DNA of 64,000 nt from Lineus longissimus (Eukaryota > Nemertea > Pilidiophora > Heteronemertea > Lineidae): positions 5,112,953 to 5,176,952 of the forward strand of contig NC_088324.1 in NCBI RefSeq assembly GCF_910592395.1, written 5' to 3'. The notes beneath the pieces were generated by a model. The model had not been told where the DNA came from. It searched no databases and was given only the letters and a program-made list of their open reading frames with translations. Shown piece by piece: positions 1-10,938 of this stretch (position 1 is its first letter; every line of letters starts with the position of its first letter). The position numbers and the translations under genes were made by a program.

Positions 1-1
1 A

Positions 2-925
2 CCACCACCTACTGCTGCATTTCTTACCAGTGTACATGGTGGCAAAGGTAAATATTCTTCTGCTCACACTGCTCACTCCCCAGTTTGTGCATTTTGTAAC
101 CAAAATCACCCATCCATATTGTGCAGTTCTATTAGTGATCCCAACAAACGGTGGGAAATCATCCGCAATTCCAAATGTTGTTTCAACTGCCTAGGCAATC
201 ACCAGGTCAAAGCATGCCAGTCTAAAAACCGCTGTAGTAAATGTGAAGAAAGCATCACACCGCTATCTGTGACCCCGCACGCATGATTAATCCAACCAAC
301 ATGACGACCCCCGCAAAACCGCAGACTGACCACAACCGACCCGCAAGAGACACCAAACGTGACGCCACACCGTCGATCTCAACTCAAGCCCAAGCCGAGA
401 CCCACGTCAAGCTCGTCAACGCCATGGGACCAGCGCTACTCAAGACAGCTACCGTCACAGCAGAAGCCCACGATGGAAGCCAGGTCAACCTAAATGTCAT
501 ACTAGATGAAGGTGCCATGCGTTCGTTCATAACCACACAGTCAGCGACGAAACTAGGAGCCATCACTGATGGAAGAGAGAACATCAACTTGACAGCCTTT
601 GGTGGGAAAACATACGCAGTTCATCAGATCCTGAAAACAGAAATCACTCTGAACACAACGACGCTAGGCCCTGACCTAAATCTAACATTGCTCATTGTTG
701 ACAAAATCTCGACGCCTGTGAAAACCCCCAACGCAGAGATGCTCAACATGCCGCACATTGCGCCCATCCGTAACGAATTGGCCAAAAATCCGCATTCAGA
801 AGTCATGGACATTAACATTTTGATAGGAGCCGCCTACTGTTGGTCTGTAGTTGGTAATGAAATCATCCGCCCGCCAGGTAACATGATCGCACCCACCGCC
901 GTGTCCTCCAAGTTCGGTTATTTGC
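2..925 (+). pseudogene. BEL/Pao retrotransposon gag end and aspartic protease (5' fragment)
   Basis: This is the left part of a BEL/Pao polyprotein that enters from outside the window. Positions 2-285 read Cys/His knuckles (CAFC...C, then CFNC-x4-H-x4-C and CSKC), the nucleic-acid-binding end of gag. The frame then shifts by one base near 249 (a short A run), after which KHHTAIC and the protease region continue from the ATG at 283. The retropepsin-like domain (DUF1758 type) shows LDEGAMRSFI in place of the usual D-S/T-G; a DEG form is known in some BEL elements. The protein breaks off at KFGYLLS, where a DNA transposon is inserted; the last 9 residues of the open frame are transposon sequence. 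The pol part resumes at 8803. Confidence 0.85.
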
Positions 926-930
926 TTTCA
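926..930. repeat. target-site duplication TTTCA, left copy
   Basis: The five bases immediately left of the transposon end at 931. The same five bases follow the right end at 8798-8802. Confidence 0.88.
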
Positions 931-944
931 GTAGCATTACCACC

Positions 945-2200
945 ACAACGTCATTAGTGTATTGGATTTTGACGTTATCCGCTCAATAAATTGCACCTCG
1001 TTATAAAATATTGTTTTTCCTCATTATTCCTTTGCTTGAATTGAAAAAAGCAATATACCATCAGAAAGAGCATCAAATTCTCCATAATATACAACAAATT
1101 ATATATTTTTTACTATTAATGTACGCCTTGTAGCGCAAGATAAATAACTCCGACGGCGTCAATGTAGCCGCGACACGCGGGAGTCACTTTGGTTTCCATG
1201 GTCATTAACGCGGGAAGCAGTGCAGCGAGCAGACGACTCATCGGATCGCTACCATTTTTTTTGACCAATCAGAGAAGAGCTCGCCATTCAGCCCGCAGTT
1301 CTCGGTATTTTCATAACCAGTTCCGTTTTCGAATGGGCTGCTCGGAAAGTTTTGAGGTGAGTTCTCCCGGCTGCTGCAGTCGCTAAATCATTGCGGATGC
1401 ATAATGTTTGTAATTACCAGATTCCTAAAGCTTCACAGATTCCAGTGATATAACTCATTAAATAATTTACAAAAGATTACCCCAGTAACAGGCCACTAAA
1501 CAAGCCGATACCCCCCGCTTCAATGTACACAACGACAGCCGTTGAACGACTGACGCTCTGTCAGTGATTGACAGCCAGCCGCGACGTTCATTGGTCGAAG
1601 CGCGTCGCGTAGCCACGCCTCACGTCGATCATGAAGCGCTTGTTGCCCCGGAGATCTGATCGTCCAATAACGCGCTTCCAAAGCAGTGTCGCAGGTGGAA
1701 TTCCCGGGGAATCCCCGCGATACTCTTCGGCGGGCGTGTTGCACTGAGTGTAGCGTAACGTACTTTGATTTTACGCCGCCGTTACCGGAGAATGCCATAT
1801 CCCACGTGTTTGAAGAAATAACTAAACAAATGCATTTACTATGTGAAAACAGTGTTTTATTTGTGAATATTGTCCTAAACAACAGTCATTTCATTGATTT
1901 GAGATGTAAGTGCACTTGAGTATGACATTGAATTTCTGTTATTATTAATCATAGAGTAACCAGGATGAATTACAAGGCCTGTTTTATTAGATATAGGCCC
2001 AGTGCAAGGTAGCAATATTTATTGTCCTAAGCATCTGTCTCTGAACTCTGGTGGGGTGTGTGGGGGTAAAAATTGACTCTTTCATGGCAATGCACACTAT
2101 TTCATAGTACCAACATTATATTTGGTGGTAGTTGTTCAAAAATTGGTGAAGAGTATGATACTGTTTCATTCCCAAGACTGGTTCCAATTCATGTTTTCCA
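945..2200. other. left non-coding part of the 7.87-kb transposon
   Basis: No convincing gene. Positions about 1130-1780 are richer in CpG than the surroundings and could be a promoter region for the transposase, but no TATA box or start is convincing. The short ORFs here show no family features. Confidence 0.4.
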
Positions 2201-2221
2201 GAATGGGCAAAAAAAAGGGTT

Positions 2222-2600
2222 CATGCCCATTTCGCCTTGTCTTTTTTCGCCTTTTCCCATTTTGCCTTTAAAAAATATACATTTCGCCTTCTCCTATTTC
2301 GCCTTTTCCAATTTTGCCTCTTCCCAATCCGCATTATTCTATCTCGCCTTTGTCTTTTTTCGCCTATTCATTTTTCGCCTTATGCTATTTTGCCTCTGTT
2401 TTATCTTGCCTTATCACAAGTTGCCTTATCCATTCTTGCCTTCGTCTCAGTTTGCCATTGTCTTAATCTGCCTTCTCCTATTTCACCTTGTCCTAATTTA
2501 CCTTTGTCCTAATTCGCCTTCATCCTATCTCGCCTTTACCCGCCCCGCCTTTGTATTATTTCGCCTTCTTCCCATTTCGCCTTCTTCCTACTTTGCAACA
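2222..2600 (+). repeat. left minisatellite array (TTCGCCTT units)
   Basis: About two dozen degenerate units of roughly 12-15 bp built on TTCGCCTT or TTTGCCTT separated by a few pyrimidines. It is the inverted partner of the array at 3435-3780. The outer edges also match in inverse orientation (GCCCATTTCGCC at 2225, GGCGAAATGGGC at 3764), so the two arrays can fold on each other. The open frame running through it is a by-product of the repeat. Confidence 0.85.
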
Positions 2601-3010
2601 AACTTGGTGTCTTTACCCATGTTTGTTGAGTCAATCTTTCATATGAAAGTGTCTTCAACAGTGTTGAAGGCTTCTAGGGTCCATTCGGGGGTACCCCCAA
2701 CCAAAACCCGGTGGACATTGCCAAAATTACAAGTGTAGATAACTTCTCAGCCATTATAGTCATATTACATTACATACCATATTACAAAAGACTTTTGTCT
2801 CTTTTACCCATGTTTGTGGGGCCAGTCTTTCATATAAGAGTGTTTCCACGAATTATGTTTTGGTACCCTACCCAAGGCTGTTTCTTAATTACCAATATTT
2901 TCAAATCTTCATAACTTCTGAACCATCTACATGTAAGCTTACATGTATCTCCAAAACCAACTTAGTATCTTTACCCATGTTTGTCAAATCTTAGAGTTTT
3001 CCAAGTCTTT
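2600..3010 (+). repeat. three diverged copies of a ~185-bp tandem repeat
   Basis: The phrase CTTTACCCATGTTTGT followed by a variant of AGTCTTTCATA recurs at about 2613, 2800 and 2969. This is a decayed tandem repeat with a period near 180-190 bp, filling much of the space between the two opposed minisatellite arrays. No coding signal. Confidence 0.7.
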
Positions 3011-3434
3011 CATGGAAATATTTTGGCATAGTGTTTTGGCATTCTTTGATGAGTAAGACTTGTGACCTGGTACTATATAGGAGGGATGGGGGGGGGGGGG
3101 GGCTAAGTATTTTATTGATCATTCAAAGTGTGAGTGCTTCTGAAGTTCTTTATTATGGACTATGGTCAATAGGCCTACTCAAATCCAGCAATCTGGAAGA
3201 TGTATTCCTTTGATCATTGGGGAATTATGAGGCCTTCTTACAGAACGAGTTAGCTCTCAAGAACGTCCCACGCAGTGTTCCCTTTAGATGGTTTTGGTAC
3301 GTTTGATGTTCTTCATTCACAGCAATGCTATAACTTAGCATGAGATAATACAAGTACCAAAGTTTTTTTGAACAGAATCATTAAACTACTCAAAACACTG
3401 CCCCCCCCCCCTGCGAATAAAAGACCCCTTGCTT
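3011..3434. other. spacer between the opposed arrays
   Basis: Contains a G13 run near 3090 and a C10 run near 3402, and no gene that I can support. Confidence 0.5.
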
Positions 3435-3780
3435 AACGAAGGGGGATTGATAAAAGGCGAGGTGAGATATGGCGAAACGGGAGAAGGCAAAATGGGAAGA
3501 AGGCGAATTGACACAAAGGTCAATCAGGAAAAGGCAAGATGAGATAAGGCAGGATGGAACCAAGGCAGAATAGGACAAAGGCGAAATAAGAAAAGGCAAA
3601 CTAGGATGAGGCAAGATGAGAGGAAGGCGAGTTAGGAAGAAGGCCAATTGGAACAAAGGCGAGATAAGACGATGGCGAAATCGTAGAAGGCGAATTGAGA
3701 AAAGGCAAGTTAGGAGAAGGCTAAATGGGAGAAGGCAAAATTGGCTAAGGCGAATAAGGTTAAGGCGAAATGGGCAGATA
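3435..3780 (-). repeat. right minisatellite array (AAGGCGAA units), inverted
   Basis: Degenerate 12-15 bp units built on AAGGCGAA or AAGGCAAA, the reverse complement of the array at 2222-2600. The array ends a few bases before the region where transposase coding begins. The combined palindrome spans about 1.56 kb. Confidence 0.85.
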
Positions 3781-6700
3781 CCAAAAAAAAAACACTATCA
3801 GCTATCCCCACCTTGGCAAAGTTGGTTTGTCTGAAAGTGTATTTTCATCATCCTCTGCACCAAATGGCATAGCGTTGTCTTTGGAATTCTTCACAATTGG
3901 ATTAGTTTTGGACTTGGAGAGGAAGAGAAAACGCTTACGCCTTGATAGAGAGGCGACACTTACATGGTTAAAGGGACTTGTCACTTTTGACTTGGCCACA
4001 TTTCTTGAGCAGAACAAAAACACATTTATGAGAGATTAGATGAAGTCGCAAGCTTGCGCAATGGATGTCGATCATGTAAACTCCTTGAAGAACTTGGAAC
4101 TCTTGAGGCAGTTTTATTCAACTTAGAAGCGGCACAACCTGCAGACATACCCCCTCAGCCACCATTGCCAACAGTTGCAGCCCCGATGATAGAACCCCCT
4201 CTGCCATTGCCAATAGTTGAACTGCAAGACCTCTTGGTACCCACTGCCGAACCTCTACTGCCAGTGCTGCTTCCAACAGTTGGAAACTCTGGCACAGCTG
4301 AAGATGACAACCACCCAGAGCCAACTGAGGAACTTCTCCTGCCAGTCATGCCAGTTCCACTGCCACTGCCAACCGTCAGAGCCCCGACGATGGAACCCCC
4401 TGCGCCAATTGAGGTGGAAACTTTGTCAGGTCGAGTACAGACGAGGCAGGCAGCAAGTCAACATCATCTTGACCGAGAAACCATGGTAAAAGAAAGAAAA
4501 CTTCAGGCTTTGGAAAGCAAAATTTTAGAACTTGAAGACTTTGACGTGCGCAATGCTAAACGCAGGGAACACCGCCACAAGATGAAAATCCAAGAGTTGC
4601 AGAAAGTGATAAAAGCATTGAATGGGGATGTTTTGGCGACACTGAGGGAAGAGAATAAGGTGCTTAGAGAGCAACTTGGAAGGGAAAGGAGTATGAAAAG
4701 CTACTATAAAAGAAGGGGGAGAAAGCAAGAACAGGCTGAAACATGTGTACAGGTAGAAGAAGCAGATCAGTATGTAGAAGTGGTTGACAATGATGAAAAT
4801 GAACGCATTACTTTGAGGGAAGGTACTGGTAAAAATTCAGAACTAAAACCAAATGTTAGACTTTGTATTGCAGAACTTACATCACATGAGGTTGCCACGC
4901 ATAAAATAGGACTAGTCATCAATACTGTTGCAACCAACATCTTTGGTGTCACATTCAGTGAAAAAGAATTACCGAAAAGACAGGCGTGTGCAAATAATGC
5001 TGACCAAAGTCACTTTCTGATAAAGAAGTACTATGGGGAACAGATTCGTAAACGTAAAAACATTGGTTACAGTAAGGACGGAACTTCAAGGAAGAAAAGA
5101 AAAATATTGAATGCTTCAATCACTCTTGACACAGGAGAGGTCTTTCCTCTAGGGTTTCAAAGAGTTGCCCATGAGACTGGGGAAACCATCGCAAAAACAG
5201 CCAAACAGAACTTGTTAGAAATTGCCATAAGTTGTACCTCTGGGACAGATGAGTCACCAGCAGACTACATTCAAAATCAAATAGGCAAGCTGTCCTTTCT
5301 AATGAGTGACCGTGCTGCAAACGAAAAGATGTCAAACAGACTCATTGATCAATGGCGCAAAGAAACTCTTCTCGATGGTGGACTGTCTGAGGAAAACATT
5401 GGTATGGTTCTTCAGTTCCATTGCATGGCTCATGTGTTACTTGGGTTCCATTCATATGTTAAAAAGAGATTAGAAGTACAGTTTGCTGGTGAAACCCTAG
5501 GCCGGGATAACCTACCCAAGTTCCGATTCTTTGCACGTGAAGTTGCTGCCCTCAGGATTGCCCGAATGGTGTGTGAAGTTGCTGGCCCGATACCAGATGA
5601 AAAAAAATGGCATACGAGACAGCTGGGAGACCTACTGCCGTCAGCATCACATCAAATCGCACCTTATCAACTATCGGGACAACCGTTTTAATGGTACATT
5701 TGAAGGTGCAGCTGTTGTGTTTCACCATCACCATCACATCATCCAATGCATTGAAGAGCTGAAAGGGGACCGGAGAAGAAATAAGAAGATTGTCTCCATC
5801 CTCGCTGACTTGAAGGATAGTAAAGTCATGCTAACGCTGCAGCTGTTAGGCATCATGTATTTGAAACTGAGAGGGCCCTACTGGGAGGTTATAACAAGTG
5901 GAGACATCCATTACCTAGACCTCTTTACAGTCATAAAACCACTTAGAGAGTTTTGCATTGAAATGGAAGAGGACCCAGCACCATTACTTGAGCCAAATGG
6001 TCATCCTGTAGAAAATCTGCCAGTTGACTTTAACAGTCCATTATTTCACACCGTTTGCTCAACCCCTATCCCTGCTGAAAAAGCTGAAGAAGCTAGTGAG
6101 ATAACAAAGTCCATTGTTCAAGGAATCAACGAATGTATTGGGCAGCAGCTCAGTGCATTCTTAGAAGGTCCATACAGTCATCCTGCATCTGAAGTTGAGA
6201 AAGAGAGGACAAAAGGAGCACATGTTACTAACCTATCATGCGAACGTCATTTCGGTACCTTGGACTCCTCTATGAATCGTAGGAAAAATGCCACCCTCCA
6301 TTATCATTCCAATATTCTTCTAATGAAGTCATGCCGTCACAAATTTCCGTCCTGGATACGCAGCCATTCCACAGATGAACAAAAATCCCTCTGGTCACAA
6401 GCAATCAAGGAAGCAAAGATTATGCGCCAACGACATCGTGATGCTGAGAAAGAACAACTCGATATATTAGAGGAGGAACAGGGGCGTGTACTGGCTAAGG
6501 CTACGAATAAAAGGGCAGCAAACGTCCTCAAGAAAGCAAAGAAAACTCAGGCTCGTGTGCATGCTCCTAGGGAATTGGTCAAGTCCAAAGAGGGAGATTG
6601 GGTGGCAATAGCATATGATGATCGATGGTATCCAGGTTAGAACTGCAATTGGCTTGCTGTCATGGACGTTTCTTTATTCTCTTGCTTGCCTGTTTCCTGT

Positions 6701-7211
6701 TTCCTGTTCACTATTGATGTTTTCATTCATCCTTTTTGTTGACATCAATCATTCTCACACCTCACACTCACAGAACTTCTACGAGAGTACACAGTCATAT
6801 CTACTTGGTGCCAGTCTCTTCAGTCTTCATATATCTGGAGCAATTGCCTGTAAAAAGAAAAAAAATCATTGAAGATTGTCATTCAATTCAGTAGTAGGCT
6901 TTATCATAACATGTACCTAATGAAATAGTCAAAAATTTATCCAAAATGTACATCTTCTTCTTTATTTGACAGGATGTGTAAAGCATCTTCTGAGAGAGGA
7001 CAATGAGGACCTGGTGGAGGTGGCTTTCCTGAAGCACTTAGTGACCACAAACAAATGGAGGCAAGAAGAGCACCCGGAAGTTTGCAGGGTATCTGAGAAA
7101 TTCGTTTTGTGTGTTCTGAAGGGGATCGTGCCTGTGAACAGCAGAGGGGCCTACAGCATTTCTAACGAGGAAGCTGTTTGTAAAGAATATCAAAAGTTTA
7201 AGAAATTGTAA
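3770..7211 (+). pseudogene. transposase gene of the 7.87-kb transposon (two exons, frameshifted)
   Basis: The main open frame covers 4021-5600. Before it, 3770-4030 reads a related N-terminal segment in another frame, so a frameshift or missed intron lies near 4014-4030. The N-terminal third is Pro-rich, then a coiled-coil stretch, then a domain with ITLDTGEVFPLGFQRV, LSFLMSDRAANEK and QFHCMAHVLLGFHS. At 5599-5606 an A8 run shifts the frame by one base; the second frame continues through CERHFGTLDSS to 6635. A phase-1 intron (6636-6972, CCAG/GTTAGA to GACAG) joins YDDRWYPG to CVKHLLRED...VEVAFLKH; this Tudor-like tail with W-x-A-x-A-Y-x3-W-Y-P-G is common in invertebrate transposases. The stop is at 7209-7211. 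The Asp, Asp and CxxAH residues suggest an RNase H-like core, but the family is unassigned. Confidence 0.72.
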
Positions 7212-8035
7212 GTAGAGATTCACAGTATCAAAAGTACTAACTTTGACAACATCTGTTTTAAGGATGGTTCTAAATTGAAGGAGTATTACTTGACATATTC
7301 CATAAGTAGGCTCAAAATGTAGTACTAGTAATTAGTTGGCTATTTCTATCCTTGCTGTTTGTATATTAATTTTATGGTATTAATTTCAGGATGAAATGGT
7401 AATTGGACACCACCCTGACCGCAAAGCTCTGGTTTTGTGGTGAAACCTTCAGGGAGCCAACTTAACTTAGTAACTGTAAATGGACATGTCAGTCTCTTCC
7501 ACCTACCTGTGGTGCCAAAGGATCAACTCTGAACAATGAAAATATCAAAACAGATTTGACAGGAAATGAAAACTTGAACGTTAGTTGGCCAGGTTATGAG
7601 AAACACCTCCGGATTACTGGAGTGGACCTGTAAATTCTATACTAGGTTTGATTACTAGTGCATGGTTTATGAACCTTTTAGGAAAGAGAAAGACTGCAGT
7701 AATCTGAAAGAAAATTGTGTATTAGAAAAAAGAAAACTTTGTTAATTTTGGTAGGTATGGTATGTAACAATTTAAGCCGAAAGAGGGTCACTTGGGTCAT
7801 TCGGATTAAATTGACAAATGGTAATGGTAATTAGGGAGCTGTCGAAATTTGGTTTCCTACATAGAATATTGTTTTTCTTGGCATTTCAAGTAAACAAATG
7901 ACCATGACAGCATGTCTAGATAAGCTGAAATATAAAAAAAATGTTAACCTCAACTCTGGAATGCATACTTCATGGGTTTCTAATTTTGTATAAATCAGTG
8001 GTGCGCCATTTCTACCATAGACTGAAATAAGAAAT
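7212..8035. other. 3' non-coding part of the transposase region
   Basis: AT-rich sequence with no open frame or repeat that I recognise. It probably holds the 3' untranslated region of the transposase gene. Confidence 0.4.
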
Positions 8036-8480
8036 TATCTCGGTGGCAATTTGGCGGCCATCTTGGATTTTTACCGCCATCTTGGATCAGCAATAGGCCC
8101 TAGATAGATGCAAATTGTTAAGTAGTGCTATTACATAATCAGATGTCTAACAATTAGACAAATATTAGGATTTTCTCATCACAGGAAATACCCTATTTGC
8201 AGAAATATGCCTTCTAAAACCGTCTAGGAGGCCATATTGGATTCCAAAATGGCCGCTGCACCTTATTTATGAGGTCTTATGTTCCATGGAAGTTTTCTAA
8301 TGGATATCTTGTATGTTTCAGCATTTAATTAGAAACAGATTTGGTGTCTAATGGAAAACATATGGCTCTTTTGAGTGCATAAACAGGCTACTCGGGCGGC
8401 CATTTTGAAATCCAAGATGGCCGCCATGTCGTCTTCTTCTTACATATTTTTGAAGGTCATACTGGCGGCCATGTTGATGT
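8036..8480. repeat. cluster of GGCGGCCATnTTGGA motifs
   Basis: Copies in both orientations at about 8050, 8079, 8230, 8250, 8398, 8414 and 8463. The core CAAGATGGCGGC is the known binding sequence of the zinc-finger factor YY1. The segments between motifs are AT-rich and share phrases such as GTCTAA and ATTAGA, so this is a decayed tandem or palindromic repeat in the right arm of the transposon. Confidence 0.6.
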
Positions 8481-8797
8481 GCGATTTCATGTTATTTGGT
8501 CACAGAATAAAAAAGTTATGCCTCTTTCTACATTGCTTATGTTCCTCTCTCAGTACAGCTATTGTGTTAAAGTTGGCCTAAATGACCCTTATGACCATCC
8601 CTGTTCTTACTCATTTTCCATTAGGGCCGATCCAAAGGTGCCCCTTATTTTGTGGTATTCGACTGGCCATATCTCTGGAACTACTCAAGATTATCCAAAA
8701 ATTCAAAAAGTGCCATTATCCATGCAATTAGCTCTTTCAGGACAACCACTAAGTGTGGCCATTGTGTTGATTTCAAATTTTAAGGTGGTAATGCTAC
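8481..8797. other. right end region of the 7.87-kb transposon
   Basis: Non-coding. It ends in the 14-bp inverted repeat at 8784-8797. At 8650-8665 it contains TTGTGGTATTCGACT, also present in the terminal repeat of the unrelated-looking element at 30122-31170. Confidence 0.55.
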
Positions 8798-8802
8798 TTT
8801 CA
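8798..8802. repeat. target-site duplication TTTCA, right copy
   Basis: Right-hand partner of 926-930. The BEL/Pao pol reading resumes directly after it. Confidence 0.88.
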
Positions 8803-10480
8803 GGTCCGACCCCGCAAACTCACAACGCAATGACTCCGCTACCCCCGCACTCGTCACTGTCCTAAGTGGCATAGCTGATCACACCGTTGAAGAGAAAAAA
8901 TCGCCGAAGCCTTTTGGGAACTAGAGACCATCGGCATCAAGACAGACGAAGACGATTTAGACCCTGACAAGGACTTTCTGAAACGTTACAAGGACACAAG
9001 TTTGAAACATGACGAAAACGGACAGTACATAGCCAATCTCTCATGGAAAGAAAGCCACTCGGAACTGCCATGGAACTATGACGTCACATACGCAAGGACA
9101 AGGGCCATGGTCAGAAAGCTTGACAGTGACATGCGATGCACGTACAATGACATCATAGTTGACCAGCTCAACCGCCAGTTCATACGCGAAGTGCTGGATG
9201 ACGATGTCACCTGTGGTCACTACCTCCCCCATCACCCCGTAAGAAAGGATTCACCCACCACGCCCATTCGGATCGTATATGACCCATCGTGCCGAACAGC
9301 TGGTAGACCAAGTCTCAATGACTGCCTAGAACCAGGCCCCAATCTGCTGAATGACTTTGGCAGAATCCTTCTCAGATTTCGCACCCACCCGGTAGGATTG
9401 AGTAGCGACATCCAGAAAGCTTTTCTCCATGTAAAACTAGCTGACGCTGACCAGATGTTCACCGAGTTCCTATGGCTAGCAGACCCTGAAGACCCCGAGA
9501 GTAGATTCCGCACGTTTCAATTTCAGTTGGTACCATTCGGGACGGTATCATCACCATTTATGCTGTTGGCAACAATAAAGACGCACCTTGACTCATATGA
9601 CACACCACTTGCAGCAGACATACAGGAAAACACGTATATGGACAACATATTCGCCAGTGTTCAACCAACAGATGCCATGACATACTACGAAAAGGCCAAC
9701 GAAATGATGGATGACGCAAGGCTCAAGTTACGCGCTTGGACCTCAAATGATGTAACCATCCGTCAAAGAGCACACGCCGACAACATTGATGACCCCAAAC
9801 CCAAGGTTCCCGCACTCGGGATGATTTGGGATATTGAAGCCGACACACTGACCTACAACAAGAGGAACAAACCCCAGACGCTCCAACCAACCAAACGAGA
9901 AGCGAGAAGCGGTCAGTTACATCTCAGGAAAATTTGACCCACTTGGTTACCTAGCCCCCACCCATGCCAAAGCCAAACATTTCATCCAGAAGGTCTGGAA
10001 AGCAGGTATCAGTTGGGATGAAAACATAACAGACGGTTTTACTAACGAATTCCAACGCCTTGTGACAGAGTTGGAAGACGCGCAGAATATTGAAATACCG
10101 CGACAGCTTATCCCAAACATCAATGTCAATGCATGTGAATTACACATATTTAGTGACGCATCGCCCGCTTGCTATGGAAGTGCCGCATACTTGGTCAGTG
10201 AAAACCACGCATCCTTGCTCATGGCCAAGACAAGGGTTAAACCGATGGGAAATACAACTATCCCACGCATGGAGTTACTCGGAGCGGGCGAGATAAAGTA
10301 TGTTCCATCAAAGGAAATCCCGGCAGACCTCTTGACACGTGGTATTACACCTGAGGAGCTGACTCACTCAGACTTATGGTGGTCTGGGCCAACCTGGCTG
10401 AACGGAGGTGTTCCGCCTACGACCCCATCCCTTGACTTCATCAACGAGACAGTTCTACTTCAACACGCCCATGCTGTATG
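8803..10480 (+). pseudogene. BEL/Pao reverse transcriptase and RNase H remnant
   Basis: Continuation of the polyprotein begun at 2-925. It reads in at least three frames: a shift at an A6 run near 8893-8898, and a 7-bp tandem duplication (GAGAAGC twice, 9897-9910) that shifts the frame again. The RT domain shows PIRIVYDPSC, SSDIQKAFLHVKL (first Asp), FQLVPFGTVSSPF and a YMDN catalytic box where most reverse transcriptases have YxDD. FDPLGYLAPTHAKAK (the BEL-typical region after RT) and HIFSDASPACYG (RNase H start) follow. At about 10287 the text jumps from IPRMELLGA to KYVPSKEIPADLLTRG, so the centre of RNase H is deleted. Integrase is missing; homology fades after about 10480. Confidence 0.85.
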
Positions 10481-10499
10481 GGCGGTTATTACCGCAAAT

Positions 10500-10938
10500 A
10501 AAGACAAACCAAAGCAAAGACACTTGTGTAGCATATCAAGGAAACGTAGATTGATACTCCTATGTGTGCCACATCAAAGACATCTGGAATGCATGTTTTG
10601 TTTTTGTTTGATACAGCATAGATAAAACTAGACCGCAACCTCTCTGGGATAGACAGTTGTTTTCATGAGCCATACACAGCACAGATAAGACATGACCGCA
10701 ATACCTCTCTGGACCATACACCACGTCAAAGATAGCGATGTGAAGTCAACAGACGGCGCCACCGTCTTGGGAAAAGTAAAAACGACATCGACAACTTCAG
10801 GTTTTTGTTGATATAAGCGACTAGCGGGAAAATGCACATGTGTTGTTATGTCACTATTGCATCTATTCGTAGTAGACTGTCCTATTTTGAGATCCCCTTT
10901 CTTTTCAACATCATCAATCATACTAGTATATCATAACC
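10500..10938. other. unassigned spacer before the HECT gene
   Basis: No gene. It contains two similar stretches, ACCGCAACCTCTCTGG at 10632 and ACCGCAATACCTCTCTGG at 10694, a short local duplication. It may include an LTR fragment of the upstream BEL element and the promoter of the gene at 10939; neither can be shown from sequence alone. Confidence 0.4.

Larger units (their letters stand above)
931..8797. mobile_element. 7.87-kb DNA transposon, superfamily not assigned, inserted in BEL/Pao
   Basis: Both ends are visible. The left end starts GTAGCATTACCACC and the right end finishes with its exact reverse complement (14 bp). The flanks are TTTCA at 926-930 and 8798-8802, a 5-bp target duplication. 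Removing 931-8802 rejoins the BEL protein at GYLLS-GP, which confirms the boundaries. Inside are opposed minisatellite arrays, a two-exon transposase gene with frameshifts, and a right subterminal region rich in GGCGGCCATnTTGGA motifs. A 5-bp duplication is the length known for Transib, but the ends do not look like Transib and the transposase does not clearly match any family I can name. Confidence 0.9.

Noticed and set aside
2073-2738. 221-aa ORF rich in Phe, Leu and Pro
   Set aside because: It is a reading of the TTCGCCTT minisatellite; several frames stay open for the same reason and no domain is present.
8375-8865. ORFs of 68 and 128 aa at the right end of the 7.87-kb transposon
   Set aside because: They read motif repeats and cross the transposon/BEL junction; no domain.
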